A stretch of 64,000 bases of DNA from Cordylochernes scorpioides. Taxonomy: Eukaryota > Arthropoda > Arachnida > Pseudoscorpiones > Chernetidae. The translations under genes were made by a program, and so were the position numbers. This document shows, one piece after another, positions 10,457 through 21,928 of this stretch (position 1 is the stretch's first letter; the number at the start of each line of letters is the position of its first letter). Under the pieces are notes generated by a model that saw only the letters and a list, made by a program, of their open reading frames with translations, was not told the DNA's origin and did not search any database. The stretch lies in contig CP092872.1 in the NCBI GenBank assembly GCA_030710605.1, positions 98,962,874 to 99,026,873 of the forward strand. The letters are read 5' to 3'.

Positions 10457-10671
10457 ATAATATAAATTTACATCCTCCTTTGACTGAAACTGTATATGTA
10501 AATGATATTGAACTTTTGGCCGAGATTGATACTGGAGCAGCCATTACAACTTTAACTAAAAGTGTTTACGTTAAATATTTCAAAAATATAGTGTTAAACA
10601 AATGTAATACAATCTTAACAGGCTATAGTGGTTCTAAAATACCTATTTTGGGCAAAATAAATTTAATATAA
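10402..10671 (+). CDS. pro: Aspartic protease of the LTR element, -1 frame to gag
   Basis: Retropepsin that processes Gag and Pol. The catalytic D-T-G is at 10528-10536 within LLAEIDTGAAITTL. This frame overlaps gag in -1 and is open from 10366, but has no obvious start of its own, so expression by frameshifting at 10399-10405 is inferred. It ends at TAA 10669-10671, only three nucleotides after a second slippery heptamer, AAATTTA (10659-10665). Expected downstream sequence continues in the next -1 frame (NIKLRNISRIIEIL). Confidence 0.75.
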   Translation, partial: KKHPNDNNPSGSQNSWSLNNINLHPPLTETVYVNDIELLAEIDTGAAITTLTKSVYVKYFKNIVLNKCNTILTGYSGSKIPILGKINLI

Positions 10672-13442
10672 AATTAAGAAATATTTCTAGAATCATTGAA
10701 ATACTAATAACTGATTTAAATTGTTCTAAATTTCTTTTGGGAAGAGATTTCCTTAGTTTTTTCAATATTTCATTTAATTATTTACATAAATTGGAATCTT
10801 TTAATGTAGATTCACTTATAAATGATTATGGATCCATTTTTGAATACAAATCAGGCCCTATTGAAGGCATCAAATTCCATCTTGATGTGAAGGCTGACTT
10901 TATCCCAAAATTTTACAAATTCAGACAAGTTCCTTTTGCCTTAAAACAACTTGTAGAAAATGATATTGATAAATTGGTTGATTTGAATATTTTGTCTCCA
11001 ATAGATAAAAGTGATTGTGCTTCACCACTTGTTTGTGTTGCAAAACCAAATGGCCAAATTAGACTTTGCGCTGATTTTAAAAAGAGTTTAAATCCTTACT
11101 TAGAGGATGTCAAATATCCTATTCCTAACATAGATTCAGTCTTGAGTAATTTTCAAGGAAAGAAATTATTTACTAAATTAGATTTGTCAAAGGCTTACCA
11201 TCAAATTGAGATGGATGATATTTAAAAAAAGTATTTGGTTGTCTCCACTCACAAAGGTTTATATAAATATAATCGTTTGGCCTTTGGTATAAAGACTGCT
11301 TCTGAAATATTTCAGAAGACAATGGAATCCTTCTTCTCGGGAATCAATGATGTTTACATTTATTTTGATGATATTCTTATTGCATCAGAGGATTTGGAAA
11401 GCCATTTAGATATTCTTAAGAGAACACTTAATATTCTTAAAGAAAATAATTTTACAATAAACAAAAATAAGTGCTTGTTTGTTAAAAATGAGATTGAATA
11501 TCTTGGACATAAAATTAATGAATTTGGTATATACCCCTTGAAAGACAAGCTAGCTTGCATAAAGAATTGTCCAGTTCCTAAGAATATAACTGAATTAAAA
11601 AGCTTCCTTGGATTTTTGTCATTTTATAGTAAATTTTTGCCAATCCTTTCAGATTTAGCATATCCTTTATACAACCTATTAAAAAAGAATGTGAAATGGT
11701 CTTGGAATGCTGGGACAGATAGATCCTTCAATTCCTGTAAAAATGCATTAGATGAGACCACATGTTTATCGCATTATTCCCTAAATTTGCCTTTGATTCT
11801 CTCTTGTGATGCAAGTCAGGTGGGAATAGGAGCAACCCTTTCACATTTGAAGGATGGGGAGGAAAGGCCTGTGTGTTTCATTTCCAGAACTTTAAATGTT
11901 CATGAAAGAAAATATTCTCAAGTTGAAAGAGAAGGACTTGCAATTGTTTTTGCAGTAAATAAATTAAAAAATTACCTTTTTGGTAGGAAATTCACCATTT
12001 ATACTGATCACAAGCCCTTAATAACTATTTTTGGAGATAAAACAAATTTGCCTCCACTCATTGCAAATAGACTTCATAGATGGGCTCTAACTCTTTCAAA
12101 TTTTAGTTTTGAAATTAAGTATAAAAAAGGAAAGGATAATATTATTCCAGATTTCCTTTCTAGATTTCCAGAGTTTCAAGAGAGTAATTTGGAATATAAT
12201 GATGGGAGTGGTGAAATTTTACTCTTAAATACTTCCATCATTGACCATGTTCTTGTGGCTCATGAAACACAAATAGACAGAACTTTATTCAAATTGTATA
12301 AAATTATTGAGACAGGGGAGTTACCCTCAAGTCCCAATGATGATCTCATTCCTTATTTAAAAAGGATTGATGACTTTACCATTCTCCAAAAATGTATTTT
12401 TCTGGAGAATAGAATGGTTAACCCAAAAAGTCTACATGAAAGGGTACTTCAATTATTACATGAGAGCCATGCAGGAACTAATAAAATGAAAATGATGGCA
12501 CGTTCATCTATTTGGTGGCCCGGCATGGACTCTTCAATAGAAATAATTACAAAAAATTGCAGAACTTGTCTTTCTAATGAAAGTTTGCCTCCTCAAAGGA
12601 CTGAGAGTTGGCCTAAATATGCAGGACCATGGAGGAGGGTTCACATGGACTATTTCAATTTCAAAAACAAACTGTTTTTACTAGCAGTAGATTCATTTTC
12701 TTCATGGGTTGAAGTTTCTGAAGTACCATCTACCAGTGCATATTTTTGTATAAATTTTATGAGAAATTGTATTGCTCGCTACGGATTTCCACAAGTAGTG
12801 GTTTCTGATAATGGTCCTCCTTTCTTTAGTAGTGACTTTGGTGATTTTTTGTCTAAGAATGGCATATCCCATGTGACATCTCCCCCATATCACCCAAAAT
12901 CGAATGGACAGGCAGAAGTCTCTGTAAGAGAGGTAAAGAAATTGATAAAAAAGCAATTATATGAAAATGAGCAGGTGGAACTAGATTTGGCTCTGTCCAG
13001 GGCTTTGTTCTTTATAAGGACCGATGTAAATATTAGGAAAGGGACATCACCTGCGGAACTGTTTCTTAGAAGAAAGATCAGATCAAGACTTTCTGTGTTG
13101 TCAAAAGAAGAAGTAAAAGTCTCCAAAGTCAATGGTCAATATGTTAACAGTAAATTTAAAGTGGATGAGACTGTGAAATTTAGGTGGATTACTAATGGGT
13201 ATCCCTCTTGGTATACAGGAAAGATAATTAAAATACTAGGAAGGAATGTTTATTTAATAAAACAAGGTGACAGTAAAAAAAATCATCAAAACTACATTTA
13301 AAAAATGTTGCCTGGTAAATCACATCCCACTAATATGAATGATGCTGAACGTGTGCCAACTCCAATCTCGGAGGAGAAAAGTGTTACAACCCCCAGGTAT
13401 CCTCAGAGGGAGCGCAGATGTCCGCAGAGATATGGAGAGTAA
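10665..13442 (+). pseudogene. pol: Pol: reverse transcriptase, RNase H, integrase, with two nonsense codons
   Basis: One continuous frame from the pro/pol overlap to 13442 except TAA at 11223-11225 (between RT motifs A and C) and TAA at 13299-13301 (near the C terminus). RT has KLDLSKAYHQIEM and YFDD (11361-11372). RNase H has SCDASQVGIGATL and YTDHKPL. The integrase zinc domain (H-H-C-C) is followed by catalytic D (12648), D (12807) and E (12915), a D-X52-D-X35-E spacing. The tail after the second stop ends PQRERRCPQRYGE, as expected for a pol C terminus. Both stops sit in ATT TAA AAA contexts. Otherwise all key residues are present, so inactivation is recent. Source of a polyprotein for cDNA synthesis and integration when intact. 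Confidence 0.88.
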
Positions 13443-13481
13443 ATAAATAAATAAGGGGGGCCAAGCCTAAGAAGGGGGAAT

Positions 13482-13849
13482 TGATGTATATAGTTGTTCA
13501 TTTGTTTTAAATAAATATTAAATTGATGTATATAGTTGTTCATTTGTTTTAAATAAATATTAAATTGATGTATATATTTGTTCATTTGTTTTAAATAAAT
13601 ATTAAATTGATGTTTTGCATATTTTTCATCTGTGAATTAATCTCATAATTTGGTCTATGAAAATAAAAATATTGGACCAGTGACCAAAACAAACTGTAAA
13701 TAGATCACTTAATGTTAGATAGTTAGTATAGAGAATTGTTAGGCAGGATATATATATTTAAATGTTATGCTTATGTAATTTTAATCTTAATTGAATAAAA
13801 TATATAAATTATAAATGTGTTATAAATATTAAAAACAAGCATTAAAACA
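13482..13849 (+). repeat. 3' LTR
   Basis: 368 bp, 24 bp longer than the 5' LTR because U3 carries three full 42-bp repeats plus 5 nt instead of two plus 23 nt. Outside this region the copies are nearly identical (for example AAATCTT versus AAATATT near the end). Confidence 0.93.
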
Positions 13850-14278
13850 AAACGTTCTCCCTGGATAATATTTTCTCAAAATTTCAAAATTTATTGAAAA
13901 ATTAACGTGAATCCCTCCCCACAAAGAATATTCCTGAATTAAAAATATATTTTCAAATTATTTCATTTTATGTACTAATTCTCGCTTCTCGTCGTTTTAC
14001 CTTTGATTGTGGAATAAGAGTACATCATTCCCATGTTAGGTCATGCAGATGTAGGAATGCCATATTCTCCAGGATGTCCACCAAGGGAAGCTATTTGAAG
14101 CAATGGGTCATGGATATTTGACAGCACAGTTTGATTTCACAATATTTTATTGAAAGCTTGAATACAGCATTCTCTGATCACTGAATCCTTTAATGTACGA
14201 AAATGTACATACTATTGTACCAAATATGAAAATATGGTTTACAAGAAAAAGGCACATAAAAGGAAAATGTCGGAAAAT

Positions 14279-15763
14279 TTAGAAGAAATGAGCATAAGCT
14301 GGGGCAGCGGAGAGGGTGTGATGGATGTAGGAGTAGCCCTTGGACAGAGGGCCGTGGTAGGTGACGGCAGGGGCCACTGCGAGGCCGGGGGCAGCTACAT
14401 GGGCCACTGGGAAAGCGGACACAACTGGGGCCGCGGGAATGGCGTGGGTGACGTGGACGGCGGGGACCACGGGGAGAGGGGCTACCACTGGGGCAGCAGG
14501 GACCACCACAGCAGGAGCCTTGTTGATGGTCACTGCAGCTGGGTCCTTGGGCTCCACTCCGGGCTCGTTGGTCTGGATGTCGGCACGGAAGCCGAGGGCA
14601 TCAGCCACGTAGTTGACCGTGCGGTAGCGGCCGTCGGCGTCCCTGAGGCCGTAGGAGCCCACCTTGACGCCCGGAGACCCCGACTCCCTGCGGAAGGTAC
14701 CTCCCGTGGCGTGGCCCTCGTCGTAGCCAAAGGCGTAGTTGCCCAGGTTGTCCTGGCTGCGGTACTGGGAGCTGGCTCCAACCCCGTACACCAGGGGCAC
14801 GGCCCGGCTGACGGCGAAGACGGAGAACAGAGCAATAAGAACCTGCGACATCGCAACAATATATTTAAAGCAAATCATAAATTGTTTTTATTTTAGAAGT
14901 GTATATTCTGATAATAATATATCAATAACACAGGGAACAAAGTTGAGTTGGTTCGTCTTATAATTTCCGCACTTGTCCATTACTTGGACTCTACCTCAAA
15001 GATTGGCAAAATTACAATTATACAGGAAGATACTAAATTCATTTTTTTTCTTAATCTCGTCAATTTATAGATTCATTCAATGAACTCTTGCAGACTTTGA
15101 GAATAGATTATTAAATAAACTTATTGAGGAGAACGTGATTCTCTCTCTCTCTCTCATTAATCATTTTTAGTCATAAAAATGTTTGGTAAAACATACAGGT
15201 CATAAGTACTAGAGGCTTGTCATTAATCTATTGTTTCATTTCTCTTATCGTCTTCATTAAAATAAAATTCTCTACCAAGTTTTTAACCTTTCACATAATT
15301 GAAGTTTATACTTGAAATTGTAGGATGGATGGGGATGAAATGGAAAATGAAGTTCAATATTTGAATTTTTAATATAAATACACTGTCTCGTACAAACACA
15401 TTCTAAAAATATATTCTTTTAACTCTAATACTCAAACTAATAACAAAGTATAGCTGAAGCAAAATATTTCTAGAACAACATCGAATTTTAGATATTGCTT
15501 GTTGTTCTGGTTATATTCGACCGAGGCCATCAAAGTTGGGCGGGAAAACGATATTTATGAACTCTAATATTATTTAAAGGTATATTTCAAAATATTTTTT
15601 ACTATAACACGGATGTCACTTTGAAATATCTTCACTCACGAAGGTTTAGGTCGTTTAAACGTTAAAGGAATAGTTCTGTAGTCGAGAGTAAGAGAGAAGA
15701 CAGTTTGCTGCACTGTGTGAAGTCTGAGTGCTGGAAGATGTCGGCAGGAGAACTTACCTTCAT
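14279..15763 (-). CDS. Cuticle protein, RR-type, array gene 2 (type B)
   Basis: Predicted 189 aa. Exon 1 coding ATG AAG 15758-15763, intron 14843-15757 (donor GTAAGT, acceptor CTGTTCT-side GCAG before GTTCTT), exon 2 14279-14842. Signal peptide MKVLIALFSVFAVSRA, RR domain about 36-97, then the Ala/Pro/Val-rich tail. Type-B marks in the tail: AIPAAPVV and a codon context GGACAGAGGG instead of AGACAGTGGG. Private changes include VPAVHVTHA, PGLAVAPA and YSYIHHTLS. Polyadenylation signal AATAAA at 14146-14151 (minus). The LTR element sits about 0.4 kb beyond the gene's 3' end, outside the transcript. Same extracellular structural role as gene 1. Confidence 0.92.
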
Positions 15764-15796
15764 GGCGAGGACAGAGAGGGTGAGGGCACGGCCGAC

Positions 15797-15823
15797 ATTT
15801 ATAGCGGGACTGTCACAAGGTCG
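15797..15823 (-). promoter_or_regulatory. Core promoter of array gene 2
   Basis: TATAAAT (minus) at 15797-15803, 40 bp before the ATG, and CAAGGTCG at 15816-15823 with the same spacing as in gene 1. Confidence 0.7.
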
Positions 15824-17015
15824 TGGCCCTCCCCTCAAATCCCATCTCCACCCTTCACTTATACATCAGACCGACACCGGGTGTTGCTCAGCATTACGTA
15901 ATGGTTGGAATCTTCCTGTTTTCTTCAGGGTTCCTAACCTATGATCCCTAGCACGTCCTGGTAATGAATTAAGAAAGTCCTTTAGAGGGGAAGTTCACAG
16001 AAAGCTTGTAATATTCCAGAGATTTATCACTGCTCCGGTCACAAACGACAGATTGAGGCATAGCAGCGATGACTACAATTTTCTTAGATTTATATTCTTT
16101 GAAATAAAGGTCAACCCCCGAAAAAAACAGAAGATAAAACCAAGTGCCATATATTGACATTCTCCGCAAACTAGCGGACTCGGGTCGGAGGCAAAGCCAC
16201 AAAACCAGCTTTGGCAAATTGAGAAGGCTCACCTGGAGACCATAGTTTTGGGCTATGGCTCTCTTCAGTTCAGGATGGGCTTTGATTTCATGAGATCCAC
16301 AAGGGATCAAATGAAATCTTTAAAATTCCATAAAAAGGTGTTTATCTGGTAATTTTACTAGGCTTAATTCTAGGGCCAAAATATAGATATTGCAGAGAGG
16401 ATTATGATCTATCAAATTTAATGTCGCGCCTATAGTTTTTCGTTTATTTTGACATATCTCCGAGATGTCAATTTATTAAAGAATTAAACAAAAAAGATGT
16501 CAGAACATTCATTTTAGTATAATTTTTATAATAATTTCATTTTTACTTTGGGTGTTTTCAGTTGGCAGACTCCTTTTGACCTAGGTGTTTGGACTTGCTG
16601 TGTAAGGCTGGTGCAAGAGTTGAATAAATTGGACGCTGCTGTGGCCTTTGTCAATGCCTCGGCCCGAAGAAGCCTAAATCACTCTGTACAGAGGATGCTT
16701 GTACATCTCCTTACATATCAAAAACAAATTAATATATTATCTAATCAGAATATTTTGTCATTTGTTTTCTATCTTCACTGAGTATAACTTCTCTTTCACT
16801 CTCAGAAATTCTCTAATTTATTATTTTTCATCAGAATATTTTACAATAGTGACTGGATGGAAAAGTCAATGCTGATAATGAAAACAACGTTGATGAATTC
16901 CATGTCCTAAAGAGGATCAATCAGAGTTAACAAGTTCGACCTCGTGAAGAAGGATTGAGCGACCTACAACACGGGAGGCTGACAGGTGTCCTTGTCCACG
17001 GTCCTAGCCTTGCCT

Positions 17016-17500
17016 GCAGTCCCCAGTACGATATAAGATGTTCCCTGTAGTCCCCAGTACGAAATCAGAGATTTCTTGCAATCCCCAGTACGATATCAGA
17101 GGTTCCTGCAATTCCCAGTACGATATCAGAGGTTCCCTGCAATTCCCAGTACGATATCAGAGGTTCCCTGCAATTCCCAGTACGATATCAGAGGTTCCCC
17201 GCAGTCCCAAGCACGAAATCAAATATATCCCTTACTACCCCAGTACGAAATCTGAGATATACTGCAGTCCCCAGTACGAAATCAGAGATTTCTTGCAGTC
17301 CTAGTACGAAATCGGATGTTTCCTACAGTTCCCTGTACGAAATAAAGGTTCCCTGCAGCGACCAGTATGTAATCAGATGCTTCCTGCATTTCCCAGTACG
17401 AATCGGAAGTTCCCTGTAGTCCCCAAGTACAAATCAGAAGTTCCCTGCAGTTCTCTAGTATAAATCTGAGATTCTCTCTACAGTCCCCAGTACAAGATAT
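17016..17500. repeat. 31-bp minisatellite, unit 2
   Basis: About 15 copies. The central run (17075-17200) is homogeneous (CCCAGTACGATATCAGAGGT), suggesting recent local expansion, while both ends are diverged as in unit 1. Confidence 0.87.
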
Positions 17501-19199
17501 GAAAGACTCGTTCGCACTACAACATAATTATGAAGGAAATAAAACACCAACAAGTTGACCAATAGGTGCCCTCGCACTCAGCCTTGTGAAAGAAGAGTTG
17601 ATTTATTTCTTAGCTCCACGTTTACACTTATTTCTATGAATAGAATTCTCTCTCTCATCTGAGTAATTGCGGCCATTTGTGGTGAACTAGAGAACAAATA
17701 ATGTTTATCTTAATGATTCTCTCAGTTTCATAAAAATATTTTATTTTAAACTCAACCAGAATATTCTTGCGGCATCCATTCTTACTTTAGTGAGTGAGTA
17801 ATTTATGACACTAAGTGGAAAACAGGGAATTGTTTAGATTTGAAACATCGTCCAATATTTGCCAACACGGCCGAGATCAGCCGAGGCGACCACTTCCTCT
17901 ACACCCAGACTGGTGGCCGCTGCAGACTTTCCCAAATATCTGGGGAACAAAGAGGGATTTAGCTGAATTACCCTTTTTTTTTTTGGAAAATATTTGAAGA
18001 AAAATCGTTTTTAATCCTTTAATCTATTTTTCTAAAACAAAAAGATGCTAATTATTAAATATTTAATTAAACTTATCTATATTCACCATTTTTTTTTAAA
18101 TTCCTCAGGAAAATATTGTCGGCATCTATTTTAGTCAGGAAATTTTTGATTGTTTAATTTGGTAAAAGTTTTAAATAAACTATTAAAAATATACTTTTTT
18201 TGACACTGCGAGTGAAAGCTATATTAATATTCATTCTAAACATATTTATCCTCTGGTTCAGAATATACCCAATGGGCAATAAAAAACATTATTGGAAGTT
18301 TTGCCGGTTTATACAATATGTATCAGAGAGCACACATCTGATGATAGACTGCCATCTACCGAGATAAAATTAAACTAAATTTGACCTTCTTATATTTTCA
18401 AAAATATCTATTTTATAATAAATTAATAAAACAATTTATAAACGTTAATTAGTTTCATGCGTACACAAAGTTTTTATTGATACTTTTAGATGTTTTACAG
18501 CGTTTTTAAAGAGTAGATATTAAAAGAGAGTGGTTAGCTATTATCAAAAGAAAAACAAAATCGTAAGGATGAATAGTTAATTTTATGTTTTTTTTTTTTA
18601 TACTCCCGTTGAAGGGCAGAAATGTGCGCGAGTGCTTGTATAAAAAATCCTACAATAAACTGTTCCCCTTGCTATTTTGTTCTTCTTCTGACAAAACATT
18701 GCTCCAGGTGGTTATTCAGCTTAAATTGTGATAAAATCATTTATTCGCCACATCAAGCAAGATCGTTACGACAAATGGTAGATACCAATTTCCCATTGAT
18801 GAGCTAGGACCTCCCATTAATTTATCATTGAAGTAAGGCAGTATAAATTGTTTTATTTCAAAAAGAATCATAAGCGTCTAAAATAGTTTCAATTTCTTCT
18901 AACAGATAGCGCGCTAATGAATGCATGCGCGCGCACACACAACATACTTTCTGATAAAAAAAACAATAATTATAGAACTCAATTGTAATAAAGGATCACC
19001 ACTGCCTCAAACGCCACTAACCTTCCAGTCTTCCAGTGTAATGAATACATCAATAAATTGTAAGAGTCAAATTCCTAGAAGAAAACCTACTATTTTGGAA
19101 AATGTTGAGCTACAAAAAGCCCCAAAATATTAAATTTGAAAACCAAAACGTATGACAATGAAGGAAAATCGGCAGTTCACACAGAATAAGAAGCGACTT

Positions 19200-19556
19200 T
19201 CATAAAGTTGGTTTCCTTAGTAGTCTCCCTGATCATCCTGGAGGATTGCTACAGGCGTTCTGGACAGCTATCTGGCTGAAGGAATTGAACGTCAAATTAC
19301 AACTTCAGCTGTTAACAAGGAATACGCTAACAAACTTATGGCTGAAACAGCCCTGCTTCCTGCTTCCTTCGAAAAGATTGATTTTGAAAAGCGAGGCGAA
19401 ATACCTGCAGTACTTAAAAATCAGTTTAATATTTTTTTTCTTAAGTATGCGAAGAAATCACACATTAAATACATGGTACACCTCCTACTGTGTTACCACT
19501 GGATAAAGCAAGTAGATAATGTAACCTATAAATATGGATTTGTAAACCACGATAAT
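19200..19556 (+). pseudogene. Best-preserved copy of the unidentified coding-like block
   Basis: The frame is open for roughly 100 codons, with ITTSAVNKEYANKLMAE, ASFEKIDFEKRGEIPAVL and SHIKYMVHLLL, ending after GFVNHDN. Other units carry TAG or frameshifts at this place, so unit 2 is nearest to the ancestral coding form. No start codon, splice signals or known domain were found. Confidence 0.3.
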
Positions 19557-20383
19557 TAGGATTTGGTCTGAAGGAACAATAGATAAGTAAATTTGACTTG
19601 ATGGTTTAAGCCTAATATCCTTCCTGTTGCTCCTCGGATGAATTCGTGAGTCGATACAGGTGTATTTATGTTGTATCTGTATATAAGACTCTTGTATTCA
19701 TACTAAATTAAATTTACAAATATCAAATGAGTACAATTTTCCAAACTGAGGTTAGACATACAAACATAATAAATCTCTATATCTCTATAGTTATATTATG
19801 TTTCTCTCCGTGTTTAGCCTTAGTTATGTAAATTGTGTATTTAGTATATATAGATTTTATTTCTTTAAGGAGGGTTTAAGTCAACATTACTTCTGTAGAA
19901 GGGCTCCAAGGTCCGAAAGCTTGAGTGAAATAAGAAACGTTCTCCCTGGATAATTTTTTTCTCTCAAAATTTCAAAATATTTTTGAAAAATTAACGTGAA
20001 TCCCTTCCCGCGAAAAATATTCATGAATTTAAAATATATTTTAAAATTGTTTTTATCATTTTATGTACTAATTCTTGCTTCTCGTCGTTTTAACTTTGAT
20101 TGTGGAATAAGGGTACATTATTCCCATGTTAGGTCCTGCAGATGTAGAAATACCGTGTTCTCCAGGCTGTCCACCCAGGGCAGCTCAATATTTGAAGTAA
20201 TGGGTCATTTATATTTGACAGCAGAGTTTGGTTTGAAAATATTTTATTGAAAGCCTAAATACAGCATATCTGATTACTGAATCATTTAATGTACGAAAAT
20301 GTACATACTATTGTACCAAATATTAAAATATGGTTTACAAGAAATAGGCACATAAAAGGAAAATGTCAAAAATGTCGGAAAAT

Positions 20384-21868
20384 TTAGAAGAAATGAGCAT
20401 AAGCTGGGGCAGCGGAGAGGGTGGAGTGGGTATATGAGAAGCCCTTAGACAGTGGGCCGTGGTAGGTGACAGCAGGGGCCACTGCGAAGCCGGGGGCAGC
20501 TACATGGGCCACTGGGAAAGCGGACACAACTGGGACCGCGGGAATTGCGTGGGCGACGTGGACGGCGGGGGCAACGGGGAGAGGGGCTACCACTGGGGCA
20601 GCAGGGACCACCACAGCAGGAGCCTTGTTGATGGTCACTGCAGCCGGGTCCTTGGGCTCCACTCCGGGCTCGTTGGTCTGGATGTCGGCACGGAAGCCGA
20701 GGGCATCAGCCACGTAGTTGACGGTGCGGTAGCGGCCGTCGGCGTCCCTGAGGCCGTAGGAGCCCACCTTGACGCCCGGAGACCCCGACTCTCTACGGAA
20801 GGTACCGCCCGTGGCGTGGCCCTCGTCGTAGCCGAAGGCGTAGTTGCCCAGGTTGTCCTGGCTGCGGTACTGAGAGCTGGCTCCAACCGCGTACACCAGG
20901 GGCACGGCCCGGCTGACGGCGAAGAGGGAGAACAGAGCAATAAGAACCTGCGACATCGCAACAATATATTTAAAGCAAATCGTAAATTGTTTTATTTTAG
21001 AAGTGTATATTCTGATATTAATAATATATCAAGCACACACAGTGAACAAAGTTGAGCGTCTGTTTGTTCGTCCTATAATTTCCGCACTTGTCCATTTCTT
21101 GGACTCTACCTCAAAGATTGGCAAAATTACAATTATACAGGAAGATACTAAATTCAAATTTTCCCTTAATCTCGTCAATTTATAGATTCATTCAATGAAC
21201 TCTTGCAGACTTTGAGAATAGATTATTGAATAAACGTATTGAGAGGAGAACGTGATTCTCTCTCTTTCATTAATCATTTTTAGTCATAAAAATGTTTGGT
21301 AAAACATATAGGTCATAAGTACTAGAGACTTGTCATTAATCTATTGTTTCATTTCTCTTATCGTCTTCATTAAAATAAAATTCTCTGTCAATTTTTAACA
21401 TAATTGGAGTTTATACTTGAAATTGTAGGACGGATGGGCATGAAATGAAAAATGAATTCCAATATTTGGGTTAATAATATGGACACATTCTCTCTCTCGT
21501 ACAAACACATTCTAAAAATAAATTCTTTTAACTCTAAAACTCAAACTAATAACAAAGTGTAGTTAAAGCAAAATATTTCTAGAACAACATCGAATTTTAG
21601 ATATTGCTTGTTGTTCGGGTTATATTCGACCGAGGCCATCAAAGTTGGGCGGGAAAACGATATTCATGAACTCTAATATTATTTTAAGGAACATTTCAAA
21701 AGATTATTTGCTATAACACAGATGTCACTCTGAAATATTCTTACTCGCAAAGGTTTATCTCGTTTAAACATTAGAGGAATAGTTCTGTGGGCGATAGAAA
21801 GAAGAGAGTTTGCTGCACTGTGTGAAGTCTGAGTGCTGGAAGATGTCGGCAGGAGAACTTACCTTCAT
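20384..21868 (-). CDS. Cuticle protein, RR-type, array gene 3 (type A)
   Basis: Predicted 189 aa. Exon 1 coding 21863-21868 (ATG AAG), intron 20948-21862 (915 bp), exon 2 20384-20947. Signal peptide MKVLIALFSLFAVSRA. It differs from its paralogues at the mature N terminus (VYAVGASS) and ends KGFSYTHSTLS then AAPAYAHFF. Type-A marks AIPAVPVV and AGACAGTGGG are present. The RR core nucleotide sequence is identical over 95 nt to the plus-strand gene at 57086-57180. Polyadenylation signal at 20243-20248 (minus). No lesions. Confidence 0.92.
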
Positions 21869-21901
21869 GGCGAGGACAGAGAGGGTGAGGACACGGCCGA
21901 C

Positions 21902-21928
21902 ATTTATAGCGGGACTGTCACAAGGTCG
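21902..21928 (-). promoter_or_regulatory. Core promoter of array gene 3
   Basis: TATAAAT (minus) at 21902-21908 and CAAGGTCG at 21921-21928, spacing as in the other units. Confidence 0.7.

Larger units (their letters stand above)
9248..13849 (+). mobile_element. Ty3/gypsy-type LTR retrotransposon, recent but defective
   Basis: LTRs at 9248-9591 and 13482-13849, both TG...CA, flanked by the 5-bp duplication AAACG (9243-9247, 13850-13854). Unit 4 shows the empty site with a single AAACG. A likely primer-binding site (CTGGCGACGAGG) directly follows the 5' LTR, and a purine tract (AAGAAGGGGGAA) precedes the 3' LTR. Order is gag, protease, RT, RNase H, integrase; no envelope ORF. Apart from a U3 tandem-repeat length change the LTRs differ at very few positions, so insertion was recent and after the unit duplication. 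The pol frame carries two in-frame TAA codons. Order RT-RH-IN places it in Ty3/gypsy; a Mag-like lineage is a guess. Confidence 0.93.
9064..19763. repeat. Tandem unit 2 (type B) with LTR retrotransposon
   Basis: Left flank has the type-B text (CTCTATGTTTAACC). It contains the LTR element (9248-13849), gene 2, promoter, the first ORF-like block, minisatellite (17016-17500), remnant repeat and the best-preserved 3' ORF-like block (19200-19556). Relative to unit 1 it lacks the 2790-3360 segment (junction near 16455) and the long spacer block. Nothing else recognisable in 13855-14140 or 17510-18770. Confidence 0.9.

Noticed and set aside
13302..13442. Envelope gene downstream of pol in the LTR element
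   Set aside because: Only about 47 codons remain, in the pol frame and typical of a pol C terminus. No signal or membrane segment.
14234..14896. Long plus-strand open frame (220 codons) opposite array gene 2, with counterparts in the other units
   Set aside because: It is the antisense of a GC-rich exon. It lacks a signal, domain or splice context, while the minus frame gives a complete cuticle protein with conserved junctions.
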